Shown piece by piece: positions 7,581 through 15,805 of a stretch of 24,716 bases of DNA. The position numbers were made by a program, and so were the translations under genes. Below the pieces are notes generated by a model. The model saw only the letters and a program-made list of their open reading frames with translations, was not told the DNA's origin and did no database searches. The stretch spans positions 1 to 24,716 of the forward strand of contig DAINSB010000019.1 of the NCBI GenBank assembly GCA_036741535.1, written 5' to 3'. The stretch comes from Thermocaproicibacter sp036741535 (GTDB taxonomy: Bacteria; Bacillota; Clostridia; Oscillospirales; Acutalibacteraceae). Position 1 is the stretch's first letter; the number at the start of each line of letters is the position of its first letter.

Positions 7581-7609
7581 TTGCACGAATTGAATATTTG
7601 TGATATATT
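7581..7609 (+). promoter_or_regulatory. Proximal thl promoter
   Basis: TTGCAC (7581-7586), exactly 17 bp, then TATATT (7604-7609) with an extended -10 TGA. It lies 70 bp before the thiolase start in an AT-rich stretch that stands out from the GC-rich surroundings. Confidence 0.65.
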
Positions 7610-7678
7610 TAACATGGTTGCTTTTAAGGCGAGGCCTTTGTGATTCAAGAAGGAAATTTTATGAATGGAGGAAATTCA

Positions 7679-8866
<1,188 letters not shown>

Positions 8867-8902
8867 GTTCCTTCCGCAAATTTTTGGGAGAGAAGGCAGA
8901 AA

Positions 8903-9679
8903 ATGGGCTACGTCAAATATGAGCAGAAGGGTTTTGTCGGCGTGATCACGATCGACCGTGAAAAAGCCCTCAATGCTTTGAATGATGATGTTCTGAACGA
9001 CTTGGAGAAGGCCGTGGATGCGATCGATGCAAACGCGACCCGGTGCGTGATCATCACCGGTGCCGGGAAGAAAGCCTTTGTCGCCGGGGCGGACATCGCC
9101 GCCATGAGCAATATGACGAAAGACGAGGGCCGCGCATTCAGTGCGAGGGGAAACGCTGTTTTCCGCAAGATTGAAAAGCTGCCCGTCCCCGTCATCGCCG
9201 CGGTGAACGGGTTCGCCCTCGGCGGCGGCTGCGAGCTTTCGCTCAGCTGCGACATCCGCCTGGCTTCTGAAAATGCCGTGTTCGGCCAGCCGGAGGCGGG
9301 CTTGGGCATCACCCCCGGCTTCGGCGGCACGCAGCGCCTTGCACGTACCATCGGCGTAGGAAAGGCAAAGGAACTGATTTACGCCTGCCGCAATATCAAA
9401 GCGCAGGAAGCCCTGCAGGTCGGCCTGGTCAATGCGGTCTATCCCGCCGACCAGCTGATGGACGAGGCCCTGAAACTCGCGGAGCGCATCTCGGGCAACG
9501 CGCCGATCGCGGTCCGCCAGTGCAAGAAGGCGATCAACCTCGGACTTCAGCTCGACATCGATTCCGCGACCGCACTGGAGCCGGAGCTGTTCGGCGCCTG
9601 CTGCGATACGAAGGACCAGAAGAACGCCATGACGGCATTCTGCGAAAAGCGCAAGCATGATCCGTTCATCAATCAGTAA
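8903..9679 (+). CDS. crt: Crotonase / short-chain enoyl-CoA hydratase
   Basis: Reversibly dehydrates 3-hydroxybutyryl-CoA to crotonyl-CoA. The protein has 258 residues, normal for the family. The oxyanion-hole segments AFVAGADI (58-65) and ALGGGCEL (105-112) are present, as are both catalytic glutamates, Glu111 and Glu131 (QPEAGLG). The RBS is GGGAGA, 11 bases before the ATG at 8903. It lies 36 bp after thl and 36 bp before hbd, clearly one operon. The genes for the next step, butyryl-CoA dehydrogenase and its electron-transfer flavoprotein, do not follow as they do in the classical clostridial crt operon. Confidence 0.95.
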   Translation: MGYVKYEQKGFVGVITIDREKALNALNDDVLNDLEKAVDAIDANATRCVIITGAGKKAFVAGADIAAMSNMTKDEGRAFSARGNAVFRKIEKLPVPVIAAVNGFALGGGCELSLSCDIRLASENAVFGQPEAGLGITPGFGGTQRLARTIGVGKAKELIYACRNIKAQEALQVGLVNAVYPADQLMDEALKLAERISGNAPIAVRQCKKAINLGLQLDIDSATALEPELFGACCDTKDQKNAMTAFCEKRKHDPFINQ

Positions 9680-9715
9680 GATCTCATAAAAAATATTTTA
9701 TAGGAGGTTTTATCA

Positions 9716-10555
9716 ATGATCGTTGGCGTTATCGGCGCAGGAACCATGGGCTCCGGAATTGCGCAGGCATTTGCACAGACCGAAGGCTATTCCGTCAAAC
9801 TCTGCGATATTAACGAACAGCTCGCCGCGAACGGCAAGGCGAAGATCCAGAAGACCTTCACCCGCCTTGTCGCGAAAGGGAAGCTGAAGCAGGCGCAAGC
9901 CGACGCGATCCTTGCCAAAGTCACGACCGGCACGAAGGAAATCGCTTCCGACTGCGACCTGATCGTGGAAGCGGCGCTGGAAAGAATGGATGTCAAAAAG
10001 TCCCTGTTTAAGGAGCTTGCGGGTATCGCCAAGCCGACCGCTCTGTTCGCCACCAATACTTCCTCCCTTTCGATTACGGAAATCGGCAGCGGCCTCGACA
10101 GGCCCGTCGTCGGGATGCACTTCTTTAACCCGGCTCCCGTTATGAAGCTGGTCGAGGTCATTGCCGGCATCAACACGCCGGACGACGCGATCGCGAAGAT
10201 CAAAGCGATCGCCGTGGAAATCGGCAAAACGCCGGTCCAGGTGAAGGAAGCCCCGGGCTTCGTCGTCAATAGAATCCTCGTCCCGATGATCAACGAGGCC
10301 GTGGGCGTTTATGCCGACGGCACCGCCACGGCGGAAGACATCGACATCGCCATGAAACTCGGCGCGAATCACCCGATGGGCCCGCTGGCTCTCGCCGACC
10401 TGATCGGCCTCGACATCGTGCTGGATGTGATGAAGGTCCTGCAGTCTGAAACCGGCGATCCGAAATATCGCCCGCATCCTCTGCTGCGCAAAATGGTCCG
10501 CGGCGGCCTGCTCGGCGTCAAAACCGGAAAAGGATTCTACAATTATTCCAAGTGA
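9716..10555 (+). CDS. hbd: 3-hydroxybutyryl-CoA dehydrogenase
   Basis: Reduces acetoacetyl-CoA to 3-hydroxybutyryl-CoA with NAD(P)H. The protein has 279 residues: an N-terminal Rossmann domain with GAGTMGSG (7-14), the ATNTSSLS segment (112-119), catalytic His135 in GMHFFNPAP, and the C-terminal helical dimerisation domain. The RBS TAGGAGG lies eight bases before the ATG at 9716. It is the last gene of the thl-crt-hbd operon; in pathway order it acts between the thiolase and crotonase. A hairpin follows at 10631. Confidence 0.95.
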   Translation: MIVGVIGAGTMGSGIAQAFAQTEGYSVKLCDINEQLAANGKAKIQKTFTRLVAKGKLKQAQADAILAKVTTGTKEIASDCDLIVEAALERMDVKKSLFKELAGIAKPTALFATNTSSLSITEIGSGLDRPVVGMHFFNPAPVMKLVEVIAGINTPDDAIAKIKAIAVEIGKTPVQVKEAPGFVVNRILVPMINEAVGVYADGTATAEDIDIAMKLGANHPMGPLALADLIGLDIVLDVMKVLQSETGDPKYRPHPLLRKMVRGGLLGVKTGKGFYNYSK

Positions 10556-10630
10556 TCTCCAAAGGATGGAATACGTATCCCGCCGCTTAGACACGGTGGG
10601 ACGCAGGTCATAAAACTTATCTCCGCATCG

Positions 10631-10661
10631 AGATGCCCTGTGCAAAAGCGCAGGGCATCTT
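10631..10661 (+). terminator. Hairpin, probable terminator of the thl-crt-hbd operon
   Basis: AGATGCCCTG (10631-10640) pairs perfectly with CAGGGCATCT (10651-10660) and extends inward to leave an AAAA loop. Only TT follows, so it is a stable stem with a weak U-tract. It may act as a 3' protective hairpin as much as a terminator. Confidence 0.5.
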
Positions 10662-10679
10662 CGTATGGGAGACCGCGTT

Positions 10680-10696
10680 GGACCGGGATTCGAACC
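10680..10696 (-). other. tRNA T-arm-like fragment
   Basis: Read on the minus strand, GGTTCGAATCCCGGTCC matches the conserved T-loop and 3' stem of bacterial tRNAs. No D-arm, anticodon arm or matching 5' acceptor strand exists nearby and no CCA follows, so this is at most a remnant. Confidence 0.35.
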
Positions 10697-10742
10697 AGGC
10701 GCGTGCTTTAATGTCATATCAGGATATTTTTTACCCGCTTTT

Positions 10743-10751
10743 TGGTATAAT
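10743..10751 (+). promoter_or_regulatory. Extended -10 promoter of the hydrogenase gene
   Basis: TGGTATAAT is a perfect extended -10 element 62 bp before the ATG at 10813. No good -35 is seen, which is normal for extended -10 promoters. Confidence 0.55.
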
Positions 10752-10812
10752 AACATCAGTGAGCGATGTTTTGGTAAAAAAATACGGAAATGGAAACGGA
10801 GGAGACCTATCG

Positions 10813-12063
10813 ATGCAGTCTTTTCGGGAATTATACGAACGGTTGGGGAAAGCCGCGGTGGAAAAAAGGCTCGCGGGTGAGCTCGACAGTTTGAAAAAGG
10901 AAGAATACGACCCTCATCAGCTGGACTGTCTGCTGAATCCAAGCATGCATCCGCCCGTCATCCGCATTGGGGAATGTCATTGTTCCGAGGATGAAAAGGC
11001 TGCCTGCGCGGGGAAATGTCTGTTTGACGCTCTCCATCCGGACAAAAATGGAAACTTGGTGGCAAGCCCGACGCTCTGCGTCGGATGCGGCGAATGCGTG
11101 GCGCATTGCCGCGCCAAAAAACTGACGGAAAGCCGCGACATTTTGCCGGCGCTGAACGCGGTCCAGAATTCCGGCGCTCCGGTATACGCCATGATCGCCC
11201 CGGCCTTTATCAACCAGTTCAGCGAAGATGTCACGCCGGGCAAGCTCCGCACCGCTTTCAAGATGCTCGGTTTTGCCGGCATGATCGAGGTGGCGCTCTT
11301 CGCGGATATTCTCACTTTGAAAGAAGCGTTGGAATTTGACAAGAACATCCGGGATGAAAAGGATTACCAGCTCACAAGCTGCTGCTGCCCGGTCTGGATC
11401 GCGATGATCCGCCGGGTCTATCATGAGCTGGTGCCGCACGTCCCCGGTTCCGTGTCGCCGATGGTGGCCTGCGGGCGATCCATCAAGGCGCTGCACCCGG
11501 AGGCCAAAACCGTCTTTATCGGACCCTGTATCGCCAAAAAGGCGGAGGCCCGCGAAAAAGACATTGCGGATTCCACCGATTATGTCCTGACTTTCCGTGA
11601 AGTGCAGGACGTGTTTGAATTTGCCGGCATCCACCCCGCCGAGCTGGAGGAAGACGAACGCGACCACTCCTCCAAAGCCGGAAGGATCTACGCCGCAACG
11701 GGGGGCGTCAGCGAAGCGGTAAGGAGCACCGTCAGACAGATCGACCCGGACCGCGGACTCAAGATCAAGGCCGTGCAGGCGGACGGAGTCCCCGCATGCA
11801 AAGCGATGCTGGACGATCTTCTGAAAGGGAACAGAACCGCAAACTTCATCGAGGGGATGGGGTGCGTCGGCGGCTGCGTCGGCGGCCCGCGCGCGCTGAT
11901 CCCGAAAGAGCAGGGGAGAAAAAACGTCGCTTGGTACGGCGATTCCGCTCCTTATCACACGCCGATCGAGAATCCGTTCGTGATCGAGCTGCTTCACAGG
12001 CTCGGATTCGATTCCGTGGAGAGTCTCCTGCAGCACAGCGATCTTTTCACCAGGGACTTTTAG
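10813..12063 (+). CDS. Monomeric [FeFe] hydrogenase (group B-like)
   Basis: Catalyses reversible proton reduction to H2, probably fed by ferredoxin. The protein has 416 residues. The N-terminal part carries Cys55, Cys57, Cys65, Cys69 (an unusual C-x-C-x7-C-x3-C) and a standard 4Fe-4S motif Cys89, Cys92, Cys95, Cys99. The H-cluster domain shows TSCCCPVW (188-195), GPCIAKK (237-243) and GMGCVGGCVGGP (348-359), giving the four cubane/H-cluster cysteines. The first motif has an extra Cys in place of the usual TSCCPxW; as I recall, this marks group B enzymes such as CpIII of Clostridium pasteurianum. There is no N-terminal 2Fe-2S domain or NADH-binding subunit gene nearby. The start at 10813 has GGAGGAG nine bases upstream. 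It has its own promoter and terminator and follows the butyrate-pathway genes. Confidence 0.88.
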   Translation: MQSFRELYERLGKAAVEKRLAGELDSLKKEEYDPHQLDCLLNPSMHPPVIRIGECHCSEDEKAACAGKCLFDALHPDKNGNLVASPTLCVGCGECVAHCRAKKLTESRDILPALNAVQNSGAPVYAMIAPAFINQFSEDVTPGKLRTAFKMLGFAGMIEVALFADILTLKEALEFDKNIRDEKDYQLTSCCCPVWIAMIRRVYHELVPHVPGSVSPMVACGRSIKALHPEAKTVFIGPCIAKKAEAREKDIADSTDYVLTFREVQDVFEFAGIHPAELEEDERDHSSKAGRIYAATGGVSEAVRSTVRQIDPDRGLKIKAVQADGVPACKAMLDDLLKGNRTANFIEGMGCVGGCVGGPRALIPKEQGRKNVAWYGDSAPYHTPIENPFVIELLHRLGFDSVESLLQHSDLFTRDF

Positions 12064-12084
12064 CACGCAGCGAAACAGAGCAGG

Positions 12085-12123
12085 AAAAAGGCACCGCCGG
12101 GTTTTACCCGTCGGCGCCTTTTT
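12085..12123. terminator. Bidirectional terminator between hydrogenase and lysine operon
   Basis: The stem is GGC/GCC, CCG/CGG and CGGG/CCCG with two mismatches (12090-12101 with 12107-12118). Five As lie on the left and five Ts on the right, so it can end both the rightward hydrogenase transcript and the leftward asd-dapA-dapB-ACT transcript. Confidence 0.85.
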
Positions 12124-12140
12124 GGAAAGTAAGCCAACCC

Positions 12141-12602
12141 TCAACCGTGGAATTTCTTCTGCAGCGCCTTCAGGGTCTCCTGAAAATCCGCAGCCGTCAC
12201 CAGCAGGGAAATGTCCACTTCCGAAGTCGTGATGATCCGGATGTCCGTGCTGACGCTGGCGGCGATGGCAAAAATCTGGGCGGCGAAGCCGGGTGCGTTT
12301 TTCATCTTCGCATCATAGACGGAAATCTTGCAGTTTCCGCTGCTTACGATGACCTTTATTTTTGCGGAGTCGCGAAGGTTTGATGTAAAGCTGAATATCT
12401 TGTCAAGGTCGTCATCCGAAATCGTAAAGGAAATAGAGGTGTAGGCGCCATGCGTGGGAGCGAGAGAAATCATGTCGACATCCACGCCGAAGGTGCCGAT
12501 CCGCTCGAAGACATGAGCGATGAATTTTAATTCGGACGGGCAGTTCTGAAGTGTGACAAGGGTGATGTCCGACGAAGTCGTAATCGTAGGAGACCAATCC
12601 AT
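12141..12602 (-). CDS. Stand-alone ACT-domain protein, aspartokinase regulatory-like
   Basis: A 153-residue protein made of two ACT units (about residues 12-78 and 88-150) with no catalytic domain. The second unit closely follows the C-terminal ACT of aspartokinases (pattern KISV, GFAAQIF, IITTSEVDIS, then a final helix), and the first has the SFTISDDDLDK segment typical of the same enzymes. The first base of the start codon is 12602, with AGGAGG eight bases upstream. It is the last of four genes in the lysine operon, 13 bp after dapB. A reasonable inference is that it binds lysine or another aspartate-family amino acid, perhaps acting in trans on a separate aspartokinase. Its role is not established by sequence. 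Confidence 0.85.
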   Translation of the reverse strand: MDWSPTITTSSDITLVTLQNCPSELKFIAHVFERIGTFGVDVDMISLAPTHGAYTSISFTISDDDLDKIFSFTSNLRDSAKIKVIVSSGNCKISVYDAKMKNAPGFAAQIFAIAASVSTDIRIITTSEVDISLLVTAADFQETLKALQKKFHG

Positions 12603-12615
12603 TTGAAGTACCTCC

Positions 12616-13368
12616 TTACCGTAACATGTCTGCCATGCTGTAAAGTCCAGTGGCTTTATCCCTTATGAATTCCGCGGCATGCAGGGCTCCGCGCGCAAAA
12701 ATCTCTTTCGACTGCGCCGTGTGGCGGAGCGTGATGGTCTCCTGCGGGCCCGCGAAAATCACCTCATGTTCGCCCACGATGGTTCCTCCGCGGATGGAAT
12801 GAATCCCGATCTCATTTTTCCCCCGGGCTTTGCGGCGCGAATGCCTGTCGAAAACATACTCCATATCGCTCTGCAGGGCGTCCGTGATGCCGTCCGCAAT
12901 CATCAGTGCCGTGCCGCTGGGGGCGTCCACTTTTTTATTGTGGTGCTTTTCGATGATCTCAATATCGAAGTCGTTCCCCAGGACCTTCGCGGCTTTTTTG
13001 GAAAGTTCGATCAGAAGGTTGATGCCCAAAGACATATTGCCGGACGAAAAAATCGGGATTCGGGCCGATGCCGTTTTGATCGCGTCGGTCTGCTGCCGGT
13101 TGTAGCCGGTCGTGCAGAGAACCAGCGGGGTCCCCGTGCGCAGGCCGAAATCCAGCAGGGAATCCAACAGGGAAGGATTGGAAAAATCGATTAAAACATC
13201 GGCCTGAGTCTCGACAGCCCCGGCGTCGGGATAGACGGGGAAGGGCAGCGTCTTGTCCCCCCGCCTGTCGATGCCGGCGACGATCTCGTATTCCGGCTGT
13301 TGCGCGGCGCATCCGGCCACGACATGCCCCATCGTGCCGCAGCATCCGCTTAAAAGAATCCGAATCAT
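12616..13368 (-). CDS. dapB: 4-hydroxy-tetrahydrodipicolinate reductase
   Basis: Reduces the DapA product with NAD(P)H in diaminopimelate/lysine synthesis, needed for peptidoglycan and, via dipicolinate, for spores. The protein has 250 residues. It shows the Rossmann motif GCCGTMG (8-14), the catalytic EKHHNKKVDAPSGTA region (His142, His143, Lys146) and the C-terminal tetramerisation segment. The start is the ATG whose first base is 13368; a longer in-frame reading extends into dapA and is rejected. It lies 23 bp after dapA and 13 bp before the ACT gene. Confidence 0.94.
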   Translation of the reverse strand: MIRILLSGCCGTMGHVVAGCAAQQPEYEIVAGIDRRGDKTLPFPVYPDAGAVETQADVLIDFSNPSLLDSLLDFGLRTGTPLVLCTTGYNRQQTDAIKTASARIPIFSSGNMSLGINLLIELSKKAAKVLGNDFDIEIIEKHHNKKVDAPSGTALMIADGITDALQSDMEYVFDRHSRRKARGKNEIGIHSIRGGTIVGEHEVIFAGPQETITLRHTAQSKEIFARGALHAAEFIRDKATGLYSMADMLR

Positions 13369-13391
13369 TTTAGACTTCCTTCTTCTTTCTC

Positions 13392-14282
13392 TCAGCCGAT
13401 CAGTTTGTATTCCTTCAGAACCGCGCGCAGGTATTCGGCATTTTCCGGGCTCAGGGAGGTCAGCGGCAGCCTGCAGGCGCCGCAGTCCCATCCCATCAGA
13501 TTCATGGCGGCCTTTACCGGCATGGGGTTGACATCGATGAACAGCGCGTCCATCAGCTTCAGATTCTGCAGGAATTCGGTCCGGCTTTTTTCAAAGTTTC
13601 CCCGGAAATAATTCGCGCAGATCTCGCTGATCTGCTTCGGAATGACATTGGCGGCGGTCGAGATGATGCCTTTCCCGCCGATCGACAGGATCGGGAGGAG
13701 GACGTTGTCCTCTCCGGAATAAACGGCGAGATCGTCGCCGCACAACGCGACCGTGCGCGCCGCGGCGGCCAGATCGCCGTTCGCTTCCTTCGTGCCGACG
13801 ATCCTCGGGTGTTTGGCGAGTTCCGCGTAGGTTTCCGGCTTGATGTTGCATCCCGTGCGGGACGGGATGTTATAAAGGATGATCGGGATCTTCACGCGGT
13901 CCGCCACATAGGTGAAATGCTTGACGAAGCCGGCCTGAGAGGTCTTGTTGTAGTAGGGCGTGATCATCAGCAGCGCGTCGGCGCCGCAGTCCTGCAGGGC
14001 CTGCGAAAGCTCCGTGGCGTAATGCGTGTCGTTGCTGCCGGAACTTGCAATCACGGGGACTTTTTTGTCGACCCTTTTGACAATAAATTCAATGACGGAA
14101 CAGTGCTCGTCGTGGCTGAGGACGGGGGATTCCCCCGTTGTGGCACACGCGACGATGGCGTTCGTCCCATTTTCGAGCTGAAAATCGATCAGCTTGCCGA
14201 GCGTATCATAATTCACGGAACCGTCTTTTTGCATCGGCGTCACGATCGCGACCGCCGAACCGGTAAAAACAGTTTTTTTCAT
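13392..14282 (-). CDS. dapA: 4-hydroxy-tetrahydrodipicolinate synthase
   Basis: Condenses pyruvate with aspartate semialdehyde, the committed step to lysine/diaminopimelate. The protein has 296 residues, a class I aldolase TIM barrel. Active-site residues are visible: the ATTGES segment with Thr48 and Thr49, Tyr137 in LYNIPSRTG, Arg142, and the Schiff-base Lys165 in GTKEANGD. The start is the ATG whose first base is 14282, preceded by GGAGGG at ten bases; a longer reading starting at 14300 would use the RBS as coding sequence. Second gene of the L-box operon, 31 bp after asd. Confidence 0.95.
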   Translation of the reverse strand: MKKTVFTGSAVAIVTPMQKDGSVNYDTLGKLIDFQLENGTNAIVACATTGESPVLSHDEHCSVIEFIVKRVDKKVPVIASSGSNDTHYATELSQALQDCGADALLMITPYYNKTSQAGFVKHFTYVADRVKIPIILYNIPSRTGCNIKPETYAELAKHPRIVGTKEANGDLAAAARTVALCGDDLAVYSGEDNVLLPILSIGGKGIISTAANVIPKQISEICANYFRGNFEKSRTEFLQNLKLMDALFIDVNPMPVKAAMNLMGWDCGACRLPLTSLSPENAEYLRAVLKEYKLIG

Positions 14283-14313
14283 GGCAATACAACCCTCCAT
14301 GCGTCATGCAGAC

Positions 14314-15393
14314 TCAGTCGAGATAACCCTTTGCGCACAGCAGCTCGGCCATCAGGACCCCGCCGCCGGCGGCGCCGCGAAGCGTATTATGCGAAAGGCT
14401 CACAAATTTTATATCGTATTGGCTGTCCGGACGAAGGCGTCCGATGGAGATTCCCATTCCGTTTTCCAGATTGCGGTCCAGTTTCGCCTGCGGGCGGTCC
14501 TCCTCGCGGAAATAGGTCAGAAACCGTTTCGGCGCGCTGGGCAATCCGAGCTTTTGGGGTTCTCCGCTGAAATTTTCCCATCTCGCGATGATCTCGTCCA
14601 TGCCGATCTTTTTCTCGTAGGAGACGAACACCGCGGCGGTATGGCCGTCGGAAACCGGCACGCGCAGGCACTGGGTCGTGATGTCGGGACCTGCGGCGTT
14701 CACGATCTCGCCGTTTTGCACGTGACCCCAGATTTTCATCGGTTCGTTTTCGGATTTTCCTTCTTCTCCGCCGATAAACGGAATGAGGTTGTCGACCATC
14801 TCCGGCCAGGTGCGGAACGTCTTCCCGGCGCCCGAGATCGCCTGATAGGTGCAGGCCAGCACCTTGGTGACGCCGAGGTCCAGCAGGGGAGTGACGGCCG
14901 GAACGTAGCTCTGAATGGAGCAGTTCGACTTGACCGCGATAAAGCCGCGTCTGGTTCCGAGCCTTTTGCGCTGGTGAACGATGACCTCGGCGTGCTCCGG
15001 ATTGATCTCCGGAATGATCATGGGAACGTCGGGGATGGCGCGGTTTGCGCTGTTGTTTGAAATCACCGGGCATTCCGCTCTGGCGTAGGCTTCTTCCAGC
15101 GCCCTGGTTTTCGCTTTCTCCATATTGACCGCGCAGAACACGAAGTCAACATTTTCCGTCATTTTTCTCAAATCGTTTTCGGCGTCCAGAACGACGAGAT
15201 CCTTCATTTTTTCGGGAATGGGAGAGGGCATCTGCCAACGGCCGCCAAGTGCTTCCTCATAGGTTTTTCCGGCGGAGCGGGAGCTTGCCGCCAGCGCGGT
15301 TACGGTAAACCACGGATGGTCGGCAAGCAGGGTTGCAAAACGCTGCCCCACCATGCCCGTAGCGCCGATGATTCCGACCCGATACTGTTTCAT
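14314..15393 (-). CDS. asd: Aspartate-semialdehyde dehydrogenase
   Basis: Reduces aspartyl phosphate to aspartate semialdehyde with NADPH, feeding lysine, threonine and methionine synthesis. The protein has 359 residues, the longer type of Asd found in archaea, fungi and some Clostridia. Motifs: NADP-binding GATGMVGQRF (10-19), active-site Cys158 in KSNCSIQ, and His251 in SDGHTAAV. The first base of the start codon is 15393, with GGAGG nine bases upstream. It is the first gene of the operon, behind the lysine riboswitch and terminator, so lysine should repress the whole set. Confidence 0.93.
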   Translation of the reverse strand: MKQYRVGIIGATGMVGQRFATLLADHPWFTVTALAASSRSAGKTYEEALGGRWQMPSPIPEKMKDLVVLDAENDLRKMTENVDFVFCAVNMEKAKTRALEEAYARAECPVISNNSANRAIPDVPMIIPEINPEHAEVIVHQRKRLGTRRGFIAVKSNCSIQSYVPAVTPLLDLGVTKVLACTYQAISGAGKTFRTWPEMVDNLIPFIGGEEGKSENEPMKIWGHVQNGEIVNAAGPDITTQCLRVPVSDGHTAAVFVSYEKKIGMDEIIARWENFSGEPQKLGLPSAPKRFLTYFREEDRPQAKLDRNLENGMGISIGRLRPDSQYDIKFVSLSHNTLRGAAGGGVLMAELLCAKGYLD

Positions 15394-15452
15394 GGAAAGA
15401 AGCCTCCTGTGTTTATTCTATGAAGAAAAAAGTAAAAAAATATCCGCGCAAT

Positions 15453-15475
15453 AAAAAAGCCGGTTCAAAACCGGT
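15453..15475 (-). terminator. Terminator controlled by the lysine riboswitch
   Basis: On the minus strand a perfect 6-bp CCGGTT/AACCGG stem with a TTG loop (15460-15465 with 15469-15474) is followed by six Ts (15453-15458). It lies between the aptamer and asd, as expected for a transcription-attenuating L-box. Two further hairpins (15501-15534 and 15483-15498) stand between aptamer and terminator. Confidence 0.8.
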
Positions 15476-15534
15476 CATCAATCAAAGCGGGAGCTTTGGC
15501 GCCGTCGGCACGCAGCTGCGCAGCGACCGACGGC

Positions 15535-15705
15535 ATAAATAGCGCTCCATCAAACGATCGATGACAGTTGCGTTGCTGTTCGCAAGACAACCAGGCGCGA
15601 ACACAAGCCGAATGTGTCCCCTTCGGCGGATTTCCCTTTCGCGGCTGCTGAACGGCTTCGGCTGCCTGACAGCGGTTACTGTTGAAATCCGCGCCTCTAT
15701 CTTAT
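15535..15705 (-). ncRNA. Lysine riboswitch (L box)
   Basis: The minus strand carries the conserved L-box elements in order: AGATAGAGGCGCGG at the 5' side, CAGTAACC, GAAAGGGAAATCCGCCGAAGG, ACTGTCA, and the closing GGAGCGCTAT. P1 pairs CTATCTTAT (15697-15705, plus-strand letters) with ATAAATAG (15535-15542), with one bulged base. The length of about 171 nt is usual for the class. Binding of lysine should favour the downstream terminator and switch off asd-dapA-dapB-ACT. Confidence 0.93.
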
Positions 15706-15722
15706 GGCGTATTGATAAAAAT

Positions 15723-15752
15723 ATAATAACATGTGTTGCACTCGATTGTCAA
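15723..15752 (-). promoter_or_regulatory. Promoter of the lysine operon
   Basis: On the minus strand TTGACA (15747-15752), an 18-bp spacer and TATTAT (15723-15728) with an extended TG. Transcription would start about 10 bases before the riboswitch. It overlaps the divergent queA promoter. Confidence 0.65.
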
Positions 15753-15764
15753 TTTATTTATAAT
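15736..15764 (+). promoter_or_regulatory. Promoter of queA-tgt
   Basis: TTGCAC (15736-15741), exactly 17 bp, then a perfect TATAAT (15759-15764), about 40 bp before the queA start. Its upstream half shares DNA with the leftward asd promoter. Confidence 0.65.
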
Positions 15765-15805
15765 GAAACGAGGTTGAAATTTTAAGCGATATGGGAGTCA
15801 ATAAA

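Noticed and set aside
10600..10760. Complete tRNA on the minus strand
   Set aside because: Only the T-arm part is present; no acceptor pairing, D-arm or anticodon arm could be built.
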